DNA of 45,727 bases from Propionibacteriales bacterium (GTDB taxonomy: Bacteria > Actinomycetota > Actinomycetes > Propionibacteriales > Nocardioidaceae): contig WHTJ01000028.1 in NCBI GenBank assembly GCA_009377795.1, positions 1 through 45,727 on the forward strand, in the 5' to 3' direction. Made by a program: the position numbers and the translations under genes. Positions within the stretch are counted from its first letter, which is position 1. Every line of letters begins with the position of its first letter. Below the pieces are notes generated by a model. It did no database searches, was not told the origin of the DNA, and saw nothing but the letters and a program-made list of their open reading frames with translations. Of this stretch, positions 1 to 7,806 are shown piece after piece.

Positions 1-1
1 G

Positions 2-97
2 GAAATCCGCCGCTGCCTCAAGCGCTACACCACCCGACAGATCTACCGCACACTCACCACCGCACACCGAGCCAACCCAACCACCACAGCCGCTTGA
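2..97 (+). mobile_element. C-terminal end of an IS110-type transposase (partial)
   Basis: An open frame enters from the left edge and ends at TGA 95-97. Its 31 residues begin EIRRCLKRYTTRQIYRTL, which resembles the C-terminal R-CLKRY-A-R-IY pattern that ends many IS110/IS116/IS902 transposases. The remainder of the element lies outside the window. The downstream sigma-factor gene on the other strand reads into this element, so the element boundary is probably around 100-118. The family assignment rests on this short tail alone and is moderate. Confidence 0.5.
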
Positions 98-669
98 CAC
101 GACATAGAAGCATCCTCGAGCCGGGTCCGCAACCGGCTCAATGCCCGCGAGGTCCGCGACTTCACCGTCCCTCGGGCGATGCCCAGGGCGGCCGCGGTCT
201 CGGCCTCGCTCAGGCCGACGAAGTACCGGCAGACCACGACCTCGCGATCCTTTCCGGCCAGCTCGCGCATGCACTCCAGCAGCGCCCTCCGTCGCTCCTC
301 CTCGACGGCGTGCAGCACCGGATCGTCCGCCGGAGGCGCATCCAGCGCGCGCAGCGCGAGCCGCTCCCGACGTCCCCGGCCCCGGACCGCGTTCTTCGTC
401 TCGTTGGCCACGATTCGCAGCAACCACGGGCGAAACGGCGCGCCGTCCCGGTAACGCGGTAGTGCCCTGTACGCCTTGACGAAGGCCTCCTGTACGACGT
501 CCTCGGCATCGTCCCCGGCGCCGAGGAAGTACGCCGTCCGGTGCGCGGGCGCGGTGTACCGCCCGACCAAGACCTCGTACGCATCCTGGTCGCCGTCCCG
601 CGCGCGAGCTATCGCCTCGGCGTCCTCCGTCGGCCAACCTCCTCTGTCACGGTGTCTACACCGCAACAC
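43..669 (-). CDS. ECF RNA polymerase sigma factor, C-terminal tail altered by IS
   Basis: A sigma-70 ECF factor of 208 residues from GTG 669. Region 2 is visible as YEVLVGRYTAPAHRTAYFLG followed by DAEDVVQEAFVKAYRAL and FRPWLLRIVANETKN. Region 4 is visible as DREVVVCRYFVGLSEAETA then ALGIARGTVKSRTSRAL. There is no C-terminal SnoaL or other extra domain. The last 20 or so residues, after RLRTRLED, are read from the IS110-type element on the opposite strand, so the native end was probably displaced, but region 4 looks complete. No anti-sigma gene is adjacent; one may have been separated by the insertion. No ATG or GTG closer to the AGAGGAGG motif is in frame, so the start is uncertain. Confidence 0.85.
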   Translation of the reverse strand: MLRCRHRDRGGWPTEDAEAIARARDGDQDAYEVLVGRYTAPAHRTAYFLGAGDDAEDVVQEAFVKAYRALPRYRDGAPFRPWLLRIVANETKNAVRGRGRRERLALRALDAPPADDPVLHAVEEERRRALLECMRELAGKDREVVVCRYFVGLSEAETAAALGIARGTVKSRTSRALSRLRTRLEDASMSCQAAVVVGLARCAVVSVR

Positions 670-691
670 CCTCCCAGGTTCCGCCCGAGGT

Positions 692-757
692 CATTTGCGT
701 GGCGCGAAATGGTCGGCTTCTGGCCAAGGTCCCAGCCAGAACGCGCCCACGCAAATG
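692..757. repeat. Second repeat family, copy A (imperfect inverted repeat)
   Basis: The left arm ATTTGCGTGGCGCG (693-706) pairs with the right arm at 742-756 with a single-base bulge. The blocks GCGTGGCGCGAAATGG and CCAGCCAGAAC recur at 19167-19226 in the same order and at similar spacing. It fills most of the gap between the hydratase stop and the sigma-factor start. Confidence 0.55.
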
Positions 758-783
758 CGGCTGGTGCGCCCGCCGGGCCAGAG

Positions 784-1536
784 TCATCCGCCGGCCCGCT
801 TCTCCAGGAAGGCTCGCATCGCCGCCCGCGCCTCCTCCGAACCGAACAACCGGGCCGACAGCCGGGCGAGCTCGTCGCCCCGCTCATCGATGCTCGTAAG
901 CAGCCGGGCGTTGAGCAGTCCCTTCGTCTCCCGCAGCCCCTGCGGCGATCCCTTGCAGAACGCGCCCACGACCTGCGCCATCGCGTCGTCCACCCCCTCC
1001 GGCGCTACCGCCCGCGTCACCAGTCCGATCCTCGCCGCCTCCTCGCCGCCGAACTTGCCGCCGCCCAGGAAGGTCAAAGCCGCCGCCCGGTCGGCGAGCC
1101 GCGGCAGGACGGTCAGCGAGATGACCGCAGGAGTCAGCCCGAGCCGTACCTCGGTGAAGGCGAACGACGCCTCGGTCGACGCGACGACCGCATCGCAGGC
1201 ACCGATGATCCCGATGCCGCCGGCCAGCACCGGACCCTCGACCCGCGCGACCACCGGCTTCGGCAGGGCCACGATCCAGCGAAACAGCGCGATCATCGCG
1301 CGGGTGCCTTCGTCCATCCCCTCCGACACGGCCTCGGAGAGATCGGCGCCGGCGCAGAACACCCGTTGCGAGGAGGTGAGTACGACGACCTTGACCGCGC
1401 CGTCCTCCCCGGCCGACTGCAGCGACTCGGACAGCTGGGTGACCAGCACCCGGGACAAGGCGTTGCGGTTCTCCGGCGAGTCCAGCGTGATCGTGGCGAC
1501 CTCGCCGGCGACGTCCAGGCGGACCAACTGATTCAT
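784..1536 (-). CDS. Enoyl-CoA hydratase/isomerase family protein
   Basis: A 250-residue crotonase-fold enzyme from ATG 1536. The oxyanion-hole segments are visible as VFCAGADLSEAV and LAGGIGIIGACDAVV, and the conserved FTEVRLGLTPAVIS stretch follows. The length is typical of single-domain hydratases. It is the last metabolic gene of the minus-strand carboxylase operon, 34 bp after the acyl-CoA dehydrogenase. By position it may hydrate the carboxylated enoyl-CoA, as methylglutaconyl-CoA hydratase (LiuC) or isohexenylglutaconyl-CoA hydratase (AtuE) do. The exact substrate cannot be read from the sequence. Confidence 0.88.
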   Translation of the reverse strand: MNQLVRLDVAGEVATITLDSPENRNALSRVLVTQLSESLQSAGEDGAVKVVVLTSSQRVFCAGADLSEAVSEGMDEGTRAMIALFRWIVALPKPVVARVEGPVLAGGIGIIGACDAVVASTEASFAFTEVRLGLTPAVISLTVLPRLADRAAALTFLGGGKFGGEEAARIGLVTRAVAPEGVDDAMAQVVGAFCKGSPQGLRETKGLLNARLLTSIDERGDELARLSARLFGSEEARAAMRAFLEKRAGG

Positions 1537-1570
1537 CTGTCTCCCATTCAGTACGACTTCAGGTACGACC

Positions 1571-2740
1571 TCAGTACGACTTCGGCAGATCGAGGGTGTG
1601 CATGGCCACGAAGTTCAGCACCATCTCCCGCGACACCGGTGCGATCCGGCCGACCCGGCTCACCGCGAGCAGGTTCCCCAGACCGTACTCCGAGGCGATG
1701 CCGTTGCCGCCATGCACCTGGATCGCACGATCGACGACCGTGCACGCCGCCTCGGCCGCGGCGTACTTCGCCATGTTGGCCGCCTCCCCCGCGCCCATGT
1801 CGTCGCCCGCGTCGTACAGTGCGGCCGCCTTCTGCGTCATCAGCCTGGCCAGCTCGATCTCGATCGTGGACTCGGCCAGCGGATGCGCGATCGCCTGATG
1901 GGCTCCGATCGGTACGCCGAACACCTCCCGGGTCTTGACGTACTCGGTGGCCCGCTCCAATGCGAACCGAGCGAGCCCGGTCGAGAACGACGCCGCCATG
2001 ATCCGCTCCGGGTTGAGCCCGGCGAACAGCTGCAGGAGTCCGGCGTTCTCGTCGCCCACCAGGGAATCCTCGGGCAGACGTACATCGTCGAAGAACAACG
2101 TGAACTGCTTCTCGGGAGTGACGAGGTCCATCTCGATCGGTCGCCATTCGAACCCGTCGGCATCGGTGGGTACGACGAACAGCGCGGGCTTGAGCTTGCC
2201 GGTCCGCGCATTCTCGCAGCGCGCGACCACGAGCACGGCCTCCGACTCGTCGACCCCGGAGATGTAGGTCTTGCGGCCGCCCAGCACCCACGAGTCGCCC
2301 TCTCGGCGGGCCGTGGTGGTGATGTTGTGCGCGTTGGAGCCGGCGTCCGGCTCGGTGATGGAGAACGCCATCTTCCGCGACCCGTCGGCGAATCCGGGCA
2401 GCCAGCGCCGTTTCTGATCCTCGGTGCCGAACCGGGCGATCACCGTCGCGCAGATCGCGGGCGAGACCACCATCAGCAGCAGCGGACATCCGGCCGCCGC
2501 CAGCTCCTCGCACACCGCAGCGAGGTCGCCGATCCCGCCGCCACCGCCGCCGTACTCCTCCGGGACCGCGACCCCGAGATACCCGTGCTTGCCCACGTCC
2601 GCCCACAGTTCGGTGGTCTTCTCGCCGATACGGGCACACCGCGTGAAGTAGTCACGCCCGTAGCTCCCGGCAAGGTCGGACACCGCCGCACGCAGCGCCT
2701 GCCGCTCCGCGCTCTCGGCGTACGCGCTCGATTGGTTCAC
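1571..2740 (-). CDS. Acyl-CoA dehydrogenase (operon copy 1)
   Basis: A 389-residue FAD-dependent acyl-CoA dehydrogenase. The GTG start at 2740 overlaps the stop of the biotin carboxylase by four bases (GTGA), which argues for translational coupling and against the longer upstream frame. Family signatures are VPEEYGGGGGGIGDLA near the N-terminus, MAFSITEPDAGSNAHNI at the flavin site, and IQVHGGNGIASEYGLGNLL near the C-terminus. Together with the other dehydrogenase in this operon it would introduce the alpha-beta double bond before carboxylation or process a later intermediate. Substrate preference is unknown. Confidence 0.88.
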   Translation of the reverse strand: MNQSSAYAESAERQALRAAVSDLAGSYGRDYFTRCARIGEKTTELWADVGKHGYLGVAVPEEYGGGGGGIGDLAAVCEELAAAGCPLLLMVVSPAICATVIARFGTEDQKRRWLPGFADGSRKMAFSITEPDAGSNAHNITTTARREGDSWVLGGRKTYISGVDESEAVLVVARCENARTGKLKPALFVVPTDADGFEWRPIEMDLVTPEKQFTLFFDDVRLPEDSLVGDENAGLLQLFAGLNPERIMAASFSTGLARFALERATEYVKTREVFGVPIGAHQAIAHPLAESTIEIELARLMTQKAAALYDAGDDMGAGEAANMAKYAAAEAACTVVDRAIQVHGGNGIASEYGLGNLLAVSRVGRIAPVSREMVLNFVAMHTLDLPKSY

Positions 2741-4845
2741 GTCTCGTCTCCTTCCGGTGTCACCACGGCCAGGACGGCCCCGGCTTCGACCTGTTGCCCC
2801 GGCCGCACATCGACCGCGGTGACCACACCCGGCTCGGTCGCCGCGATGGTGTGCCGCATCTTCATGGCCTCCAGCACGAGCACGGTCTGGCCCTCCGCGA
2901 CGACCTCGCCGTCGGCGACCGCCACGGACACCACCACGCCCGGCATGGGTGCGAGCAGGGCGCCGGTCGCGACGTACGCGGCCGGGTCCGGGAGGCGCGG
3001 AACGCGACGCAGGCCGACGTGTACGCCGGGCCCATCCACCCACGCCGTCTCGCCCGTGGTCTCGCGCGTGGTCTCGACCGCGAAGCGGCGTACCACTCCA
3101 TCGGCCGCGAGGGTCACCTCACCGGGCGAGACGTCGAGTACCTCGACGTCGTCGGGCTCGACAGCCACCAGGCGATCCCGGTCGCAGCGGTACGAGACGC
3201 CGACCGCTTCATCCCGGCCCTCGGCCACGAATTCCTTCACCAGCGGGTCAGATCGCACATTGCGCCACGCGATCGGGAGCCCGCCCACCCGCCGGGACGC
3301 CGCGTCCGCGAGCGCGGCGGCCAACGCGGCCACGTGCGTGGTGCGGTCGTCGGCGAGCGGGGTACGCAGGTCTTGCCGTTCGAGAAAACCGGTGTCGAAG
3401 TCGCCGGCCCGGAACTCGGGGTGGTCGAGCACCCGTACCAGCAGGTCACGGTTGGTGCGTACTCCGTGGAGCTCCGTGCGGGCGAGCGCGGCACCCAGGC
3501 GGCGTACGGCGGCCTGCCGGGTCGGCCCCCACGTCACCAGCTTGGCGAGCATCGCGTCGTAGTGCGGGCTGACCTCGCTGCCCGGCTCGACGCCGCTGTC
3601 GAGACGCAGGCCGTACGACAGCAGGCGGCCGAACCGCGCGTCGACGTCCGGTACGCCGAACCGGTGCACGGTCCCGGTCTGTGGCTGCCATTCGGCCGCG
3701 GGATCCTCGGCGTACACCCGGGCCTCGATCGCGTGCCCCCTCGGCTCCGGTGGCTCGCCGTCGAGCGGGCTCCCCTCGGCGACCGCGATCTGCATCGCCA
3801 CCAGGTCGAGCCCGAACCGGCACTCGGTCACCGGGTGCTCGACCTGCAGGCGGGTGTTCATCTCCAGAAAGAAGAACGCGTCCCCCCCGCGCGCGGTCTC
3901 GCCCGCCCCCTCGCGCGCCCCCTCGCGCCGAGATTGCAGTTCTGGCCGTTCTTTCGCGCCGAGATTGCGCATCTGGCCGCCCGGGGAGACGTCCAGGAGG
4001 AACTCCACGGTGCCGGCACCGACGTACCCGATGGCCTTGGTGGCGGCCTTGGCAGCAGCGGTCAGCTCGGCCCGCAGCTCCGGCGTCACGACCGGGGACG
4101 GCGACTCCTCGATGACCTTCTGGTGGCGGCGCTGGATCGAGCAGTCCCGCTCGCCGAGCAGCCACACGTTGCCGTGGGTGTCCGCGAGCACCTGCATCTC
4201 GATGTGTCGCCCGGTCTCGACGTATGGCTCGCAGAACACCGTCGGATCGCCGAACGCCGACTGCGCCTCGTCCCGCGCGGACTCCAGTTGGGCCGGTAGA
4301 TCGTCCGGGTCCCGCACGATCCGCATGCCGCGTCCGCCACCGCCGGCCGACGCCTTGATCAGCAGCGGGAACGCGGCATCCGCCAGCGTGTCAGGCGGAT
4401 CGTGCGCTACAGCGCGCGGATCGTCTGAGTCGGGCTCGGAGGCGAACTGCGGCAGAACCGGCACGCCGGCCTCGGACATGAGTCTCTTGGCCGCGATCTT
4501 GGATCCCATCGCGGCGATCGCCTCCGGCGGCGGGCCGACCCAGGTCAGACCGGCGGCGATGACCTGTTCGGCGAACTCCGCGTTCTCGGACAGGAACCCA
4601 TAGCCCGGGTGTACGGCGTCCGCGCCGCTCTCCCGGGCGGCCGCGACGATCAGGTCGCCGCGCAGGTAGGTCTCGTCGGGTGCCATGCCGGGCAGCCGCA
4701 CCGCGCGGTCGGCCTCCCGTACGAACGGCGCATCCGCGTCGGCGTCCGAGAACACCGCGACGGTCTCGATGCCGAGATCGCGACAGGTGTGGAAGACCCG
4801 CCGGGCGATCTCGCCGCGGTTCGCCACCAGCAGTCGCCGGATCAC
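2737..4845 (-). CDS. Acyl-CoA carboxylase alpha subunit (biotin carboxylase + BCCP) with a repeat-derived insertion
   Basis: A 702-residue biotin-dependent carboxylase alpha chain of the methylcrotonyl/geranyl/propionyl-CoA class. The N-terminal biotin carboxylase begins LLVANRGEIARR, the ATP-grasp glycine loop is ASAGGGGRGM, and the C-terminal biotinyl domain carries EAMKM with the biotin lysine near residue 662. GTG 4845 follows AGGAGG, which fixes the start. About 31 residues (roughly 290-321) split GTVEFLLD from FFLEMNTRLQVEHP. Normally these two catalytic strands are joined by a short hairpin. The insert is read from two arms of the dispersed 26-bp repeat plus a GC-rich tract. The metal-binding glutamates on both sides and the R and Q of NTRLQ remain. 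Partner: the beta subunit just upstream. Confidence 0.92.
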   Translation of the reverse strand: MIRRLLVANRGEIARRVFHTCRDLGIETVAVFSDADADAPFVREADRAVRLPGMAPDETYLRGDLIVAAARESGADAVHPGYGFLSENAEFAEQVIAAGLTWVGPPPEAIAAMGSKIAAKRLMSEAGVPVLPQFASEPDSDDPRAVAHDPPDTLADAAFPLLIKASAGGGGRGMRIVRDPDDLPAQLESARDEAQSAFGDPTVFCEPYVETGRHIEMQVLADTHGNVWLLGERDCSIQRRHQKVIEESPSPVVTPELRAELTAAAKAATKAIGYVGAGTVEFLLDVSPGGQMRNLGAKERPELQSRREGAREGAGETARGGDAFFFLEMNTRLQVEHPVTECRFGLDLVAMQIAVAEGSPLDGEPPEPRGHAIEARVYAEDPAAEWQPQTGTVHRFGVPDVDARFGRLLSYGLRLDSGVEPGSEVSPHYDAMLAKLVTWGPTRQAAVRRLGAALARTELHGVRTNRDLLVRVLDHPEFRAGDFDTGFLERQDLRTPLADDRTTHVAALAAALADAASRRVGGLPIAWRNVRSDPLVKEFVAEGRDEAVGVSYRCDRDRLVAVEPDDVEVLDVSPGEVTLAADGVVRRFAVETTRETTGETAWVDGPGVHVGLRRVPRLPDPAAYVATGALLAPMPGVVVSVAVADGEVVAEGQTVLVLEAMKMRHTIAATEPGVVTAVDVRPGQQVEAGAVLAVVTPEGDET
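3922..3979. repeat. 26-bp arm repeat, locus 1: two tandem arms inside the carboxylase gene
   Basis: Two same-direction arms, 3922-3948 and 3954-3979, lie within the biotin carboxylase coding region and are translated in frame as GAKERPELQSRRE-type sequence. They are followed by a GC-rich tract (about 3880-3921) that is also absent from normal family members. The reading frame is kept. Confidence 0.9.
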
Positions 4846-4857
4846 GTCGCCCTCCTC

Positions 4858-4950
4858 TCGCGCCGAGATTTGCGGTTGTGGTCGGCCGGGATCGACCACA
4901 ACTGCAATCTCGGCGCGAAGAAGGCGGCCAGATGTGCAATCTCGGGGTGA
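4858..4950. repeat. 26-bp arm repeat, locus 2: three arms (forward, reverse, reverse)
   Basis: Forward arm 4858-4884 (one extra T) and reverse arm 4893-4918 form a long hairpin with an 8-nt loop. A second reverse arm follows at 4925-4950, 32 bp on. It separates the beta-subunit stop (4977) from the alpha-subunit Shine-Dalgarno, which begins at the repeat edge. Confidence 0.93.
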
Positions 4951-4976
4951 AGGGGTCGGGTGGCGCATCGGTCACC

Positions 4977-6536
4977 TCACATCCGGAAGACGCCGAAGCC
5001 CTCGGCGCCCTCCACCGGAGCGTTGTGGGTCACCGACAGGCACAGCCCGAGCACCGTTCGGGTGTCTCGCGGGTCGATGACGCCGTCGTCGTACAGGCGG
5101 CCGGAGAGGAAGAACGCCAGCGACTCCGACTCGATCTGCTGCTCCACATAGGCGCGCATCTGCTTGTCGCCCGCCTCGTCGTACTCCTGCCCCTTCGCCT
5201 TGGACGCCTCGCGGGCGACGATCGACAGCACCCCCGCCAACTGCTCGGGACCCATCACCGCGGACTTCGCGTTCGGCCAGGTGAAGAGGAACCGCGGGTC
5301 GTAGGCCCGGCCGCACATGCCGTAGTTCCCCGCGCCGTACGACGCGCCCATGATCACCGACAGATGCGGGACCCTCGAGTTGGAGACGGCGTTGATCATC
5401 AGGGAGCCGTGCTTGATGATGCCGCGCTGCTCGTACTCCGCGCCGACCATGTAGCCGGTCGTGTTGTGCAGGAACAGCAGCGGGATGTCCGACTGGTTCG
5501 CGAGCTGGATGAACTGCGCGGCCTTCTGCGACTCCTCGCTGAACAGCACACCCTGCGCATTGGCCAGGATGCCGATCGGGTAGCCGTGCAGCCTCGCCCA
5601 TCCGGTGACCAGGCTGGTGCCGTACAGCGGCTTGAACTCGTCGAACGCCGGATCGTCGCCGTCCACGAGGCGCAGGATCACCTCCCGCGGGTCGAACGGC
5701 ACCTTGAGATCCGTGGGTACGACGTCCAGCAGGCCGTCCGGGTCGAGGAGCGGATCGGCGTACGACGACGCGGGAGCAGGGCCGAGCTTCCGCCAGTTGA
5801 GCCGGGCGACGATCCGACGGCCGATCCGGAGTGCGTCGTGCTCGTCCACCGCGAGATAGTCGGCCAATCCCGACGTGCGCGCGTGCATCTCACCGCCGCC
5901 CAGCGACTCGTCGTCCGACTCCTCGCCGGTCGCCATCTTGACCAGCGGCGGGCCGCCCAGGAACACCTTCGCCCGCTCCTTGACCATGACGACGTAGTCG
6001 CTCATCCCCGGTACATAGGCGCCGCCCGCGGTCGAGTTGCCGAACACCAGCGCGATCGTCGGACAGCCCGCAGCGCTTGCCCTGGTGAGGTTCCGGAAGA
6101 GCTCACCTCCGGGAATGAAGATCTCTTTCTGGCTTGGAAGATCCGCGCCGCCGGACTCGACCAGGTTGATGGTCGGGAGCCGGTTCTCGCGAGCGATCTG
6201 CGCCGCGCGCAGGCACTTCTTCAGCGTCCATGGGTTGCTCGCTCCGCCGCGGACGGTGGGATCGTTCGCGACGATCATGCACTCGACGCTCTCGACGACG
6301 CCGATCCCGGTCACCACGCTGCCGCCGACCGCGTAGTCGGTGCCCCAGGCGGCCAGCGGCGACAGCTCGAGGAACGGTGAGTCCTCGTCGATCAGTAGCT
6401 CGATGCGCTCACGCGGCAACAGCTTGCCCCGCTTGCGATGACGGTCGACGTACTTCTCGCCTCCTCCGGAGACCGCGTTCGCGTGCTCGGCCTCCAGCTC
6501 GGCCAGCCTCTCGAGCATGGCCTCCCGGTCGCTCAT
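4977..6536 (-). CDS. Acyl-CoA carboxylase beta subunit (carboxyltransferase)
   Basis: A 519-residue carboxyltransferase of the MccB/AtuC/PccB class from ATG 6536. The N-terminal half has GGSVVTGIGVVESVECM, NLVESGGADLPSQ and FGNSTAGGAYVPGMSDYVV. The C-terminal half has FLHNTTGYMVGAEYE and MGASYGAGNYGMCGRAYDPR, which are acyl-CoA and carboxybiotin site signatures. The FTWPNAKSAVMG motif and overall order favour methylcrotonyl- or geranyl-type carboxylases over acetyl/propionyl types. It is 22 bp downstream of the second dehydrogenase and upstream of the alpha subunit, with repeat locus 2 between them. Choosing between methylcrotonyl- and geranyl-CoA would need alignment of the acyl pocket. Confidence 0.92.
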   Translation of the reverse strand: MSDREAMLERLAELEAEHANAVSGGGEKYVDRHRKRGKLLPRERIELLIDEDSPFLELSPLAAWGTDYAVGGSVVTGIGVVESVECMIVANDPTVRGGASNPWTLKKCLRAAQIARENRLPTINLVESGGADLPSQKEIFIPGGELFRNLTRASAAGCPTIALVFGNSTAGGAYVPGMSDYVVMVKERAKVFLGGPPLVKMATGEESDDESLGGGEMHARTSGLADYLAVDEHDALRIGRRIVARLNWRKLGPAPASSYADPLLDPDGLLDVVPTDLKVPFDPREVILRLVDGDDPAFDEFKPLYGTSLVTGWARLHGYPIGILANAQGVLFSEESQKAAQFIQLANQSDIPLLFLHNTTGYMVGAEYEQRGIIKHGSLMINAVSNSRVPHLSVIMGASYGAGNYGMCGRAYDPRFLFTWPNAKSAVMGPEQLAGVLSIVAREASKAKGQEYDEAGDKQMRAYVEQQIESESLAFFLSGRLYDDGVIDPRDTRTVLGLCLSVTHNAPVEGAEGFGVFRM

Positions 6537-6558
6537 ACGCCTCCCTCCCGCTTGCCAC

Positions 6559-7692
6559 TCATGAGTCGTACCCCAAGATTCGGGCGGCCAGATCGGTGAG
6601 CACCTCGGTGGCACCGCCACCGATGCCGAGTATGCGCGCGTCGCGGTAGTGCCGCTCGACCTCACTGTCGCGCAGGTACCCGGCGCCGCCCTGCAGTTGC
6701 ACCGCGCGATGGACGACGTAGTCGCATGCCTCCACCGCGGTGTTCTTGGCCAGGCAGGCCTGCGCGACCTGCGGCTCGCCGGCGGCGTGCCTGCCGGCGA
6801 CTTCCCGGGTGTACGTGCGGGCCACGTCGATCCGGCGGTACATCTCGGTGAGCTGGTGCCGCACGACCTGTCGGCTGACCAGCGGCCGCCCGAAGGTCTC
6901 GCGCATCCGGACGTAGTCGTGGGTGAGGTCGAGACAGCGTTGCGCGATCCCGTACGCGTGTACGGCGAGGGAGATCCGCTCGGCGACGAACTGCTCCATG
7001 AGCAGCCGGAATCCGGAGTTCTCCTCGCCGACCAGGTTCGCGGCCGGCACCCGTACGTCGGTGTACGACAGCTCCGCCGTGTCGGAGCAATGCCAGCCCA
7101 TCTTGTCCAGGCGCCGAACGACAGTGAATCCGGGCGTCCCCTTCTCCACAACGAGAAGCGAGATACCGGCGTGACCCGGCTCGCCGGTGCGGACTGCGGT
7201 CGTCACGAAATCGGCTCGCGCTCCGGAGGTGATGAAGGTCTTGGCACCGTTGACGATGTAGTGGTCGCCGTCCCGCCGCGCCCGGGTGCGGATCGACGCG
7301 ACGTCCGAGCCGCCATCGGGTTCGGTGACCGCAAGCGCGCCGACCAGGTCGCCGGCCAATGTCGGGCGCACGAACCGGTCGACCAGCTCGGGGCTCCCGG
7401 CTGCCGCCATGTGCGGTACGGCGATCCCGGACGTGAACAGCGCCGCGAGCAGGCCGGACGAGGCGCCCGATTCGCAGAACGCTTCCGTGGCCGCGACCAC
7501 GTCGGTCAGGTCGCCACCGGAGCCGCCAACGTCCTCCGGGAACCCGATGCCGATCAGCCCGAGCTTGGCGGCCGCTCGATGGAGATCCCGGGGTACGTCG
7601 CCGGATGACTCCCACTCGTCGAGATGCGGCACGATCTCCCGCTCGGTGAATCCGCGCACCGTCTCCCGCAAGGCGTCATGGTCGGTCTTCAT
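6559..7692 (-). CDS. Acyl-CoA dehydrogenase (operon copy 2, AtuD/LiuA-like position)
   Basis: A 377-residue acyl-CoA dehydrogenase from ATG 7692, preceded by GGAGGA at good spacing. Visible signatures are LGLIGIGFPEDVGGSGGD, ALAVTEPDGGSDVASIRTRA, IVNGAKTFITSGARADF and the C-terminal GGGATEVLTDLAARILG. The position between AtuA and the carboxyltransferase parallels the citronellyl-CoA dehydrogenase (AtuD) or isovaleryl-CoA dehydrogenase (LiuA) slot. The nearby repeat locus 3 ends just upstream of its ribosome binding site. Confidence 0.88.
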   Translation of the reverse strand: MKTDHDALRETVRGFTEREIVPHLDEWESSGDVPRDLHRAAAKLGLIGIGFPEDVGGSGGDLTDVVAATEAFCESGASSGLLAALFTSGIAVPHMAAAGSPELVDRFVRPTLAGDLVGALAVTEPDGGSDVASIRTRARRDGDHYIVNGAKTFITSGARADFVTTAVRTGEPGHAGISLLVVEKGTPGFTVVRRLDKMGWHCSDTAELSYTDVRVPAANLVGEENSGFRLLMEQFVAERISLAVHAYGIAQRCLDLTHDYVRMRETFGRPLVSRQVVRHQLTEMYRRIDVARTYTREVAGRHAAGEPQVAQACLAKNTAVEACDYVVHRAVQLQGGAGYLRDSEVERHYRDARILGIGGGATEVLTDLAARILGYDS

Positions 7693-7702
7693 CGCGCTCC
7701 TC

Positions 7703-7794
7703 CCACGCCGAGATCGCAGGAGCGGCCGATGCGGACTCGACCACATCTGCAATCTCGGCGCGAAAAGTCGGCCAGATGTGCAATCTCGGCGCGA
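7703..7794. repeat. 26-bp arm repeat, locus 3: three arms (forward, reverse, reverse)
   Basis: A degenerate forward arm at 7703-7728 is followed by reverse arms at 7738-7763 and 7769-7794 (31-bp period). It fills the gap between the AtuA stop (7807) and the ribosome binding site of the next operon gene. Confidence 0.9.
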
Positions 7795-7806
7795 GGGGGG
7801 CGGGGG

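Noticed and set aside
4858-4950. Repeat hairpins as ordinary intrinsic terminators
   Set aside because: There is no T-run, copies occur within coding regions and inside operons, and some loci are single arms that cannot fold into the hairpin.
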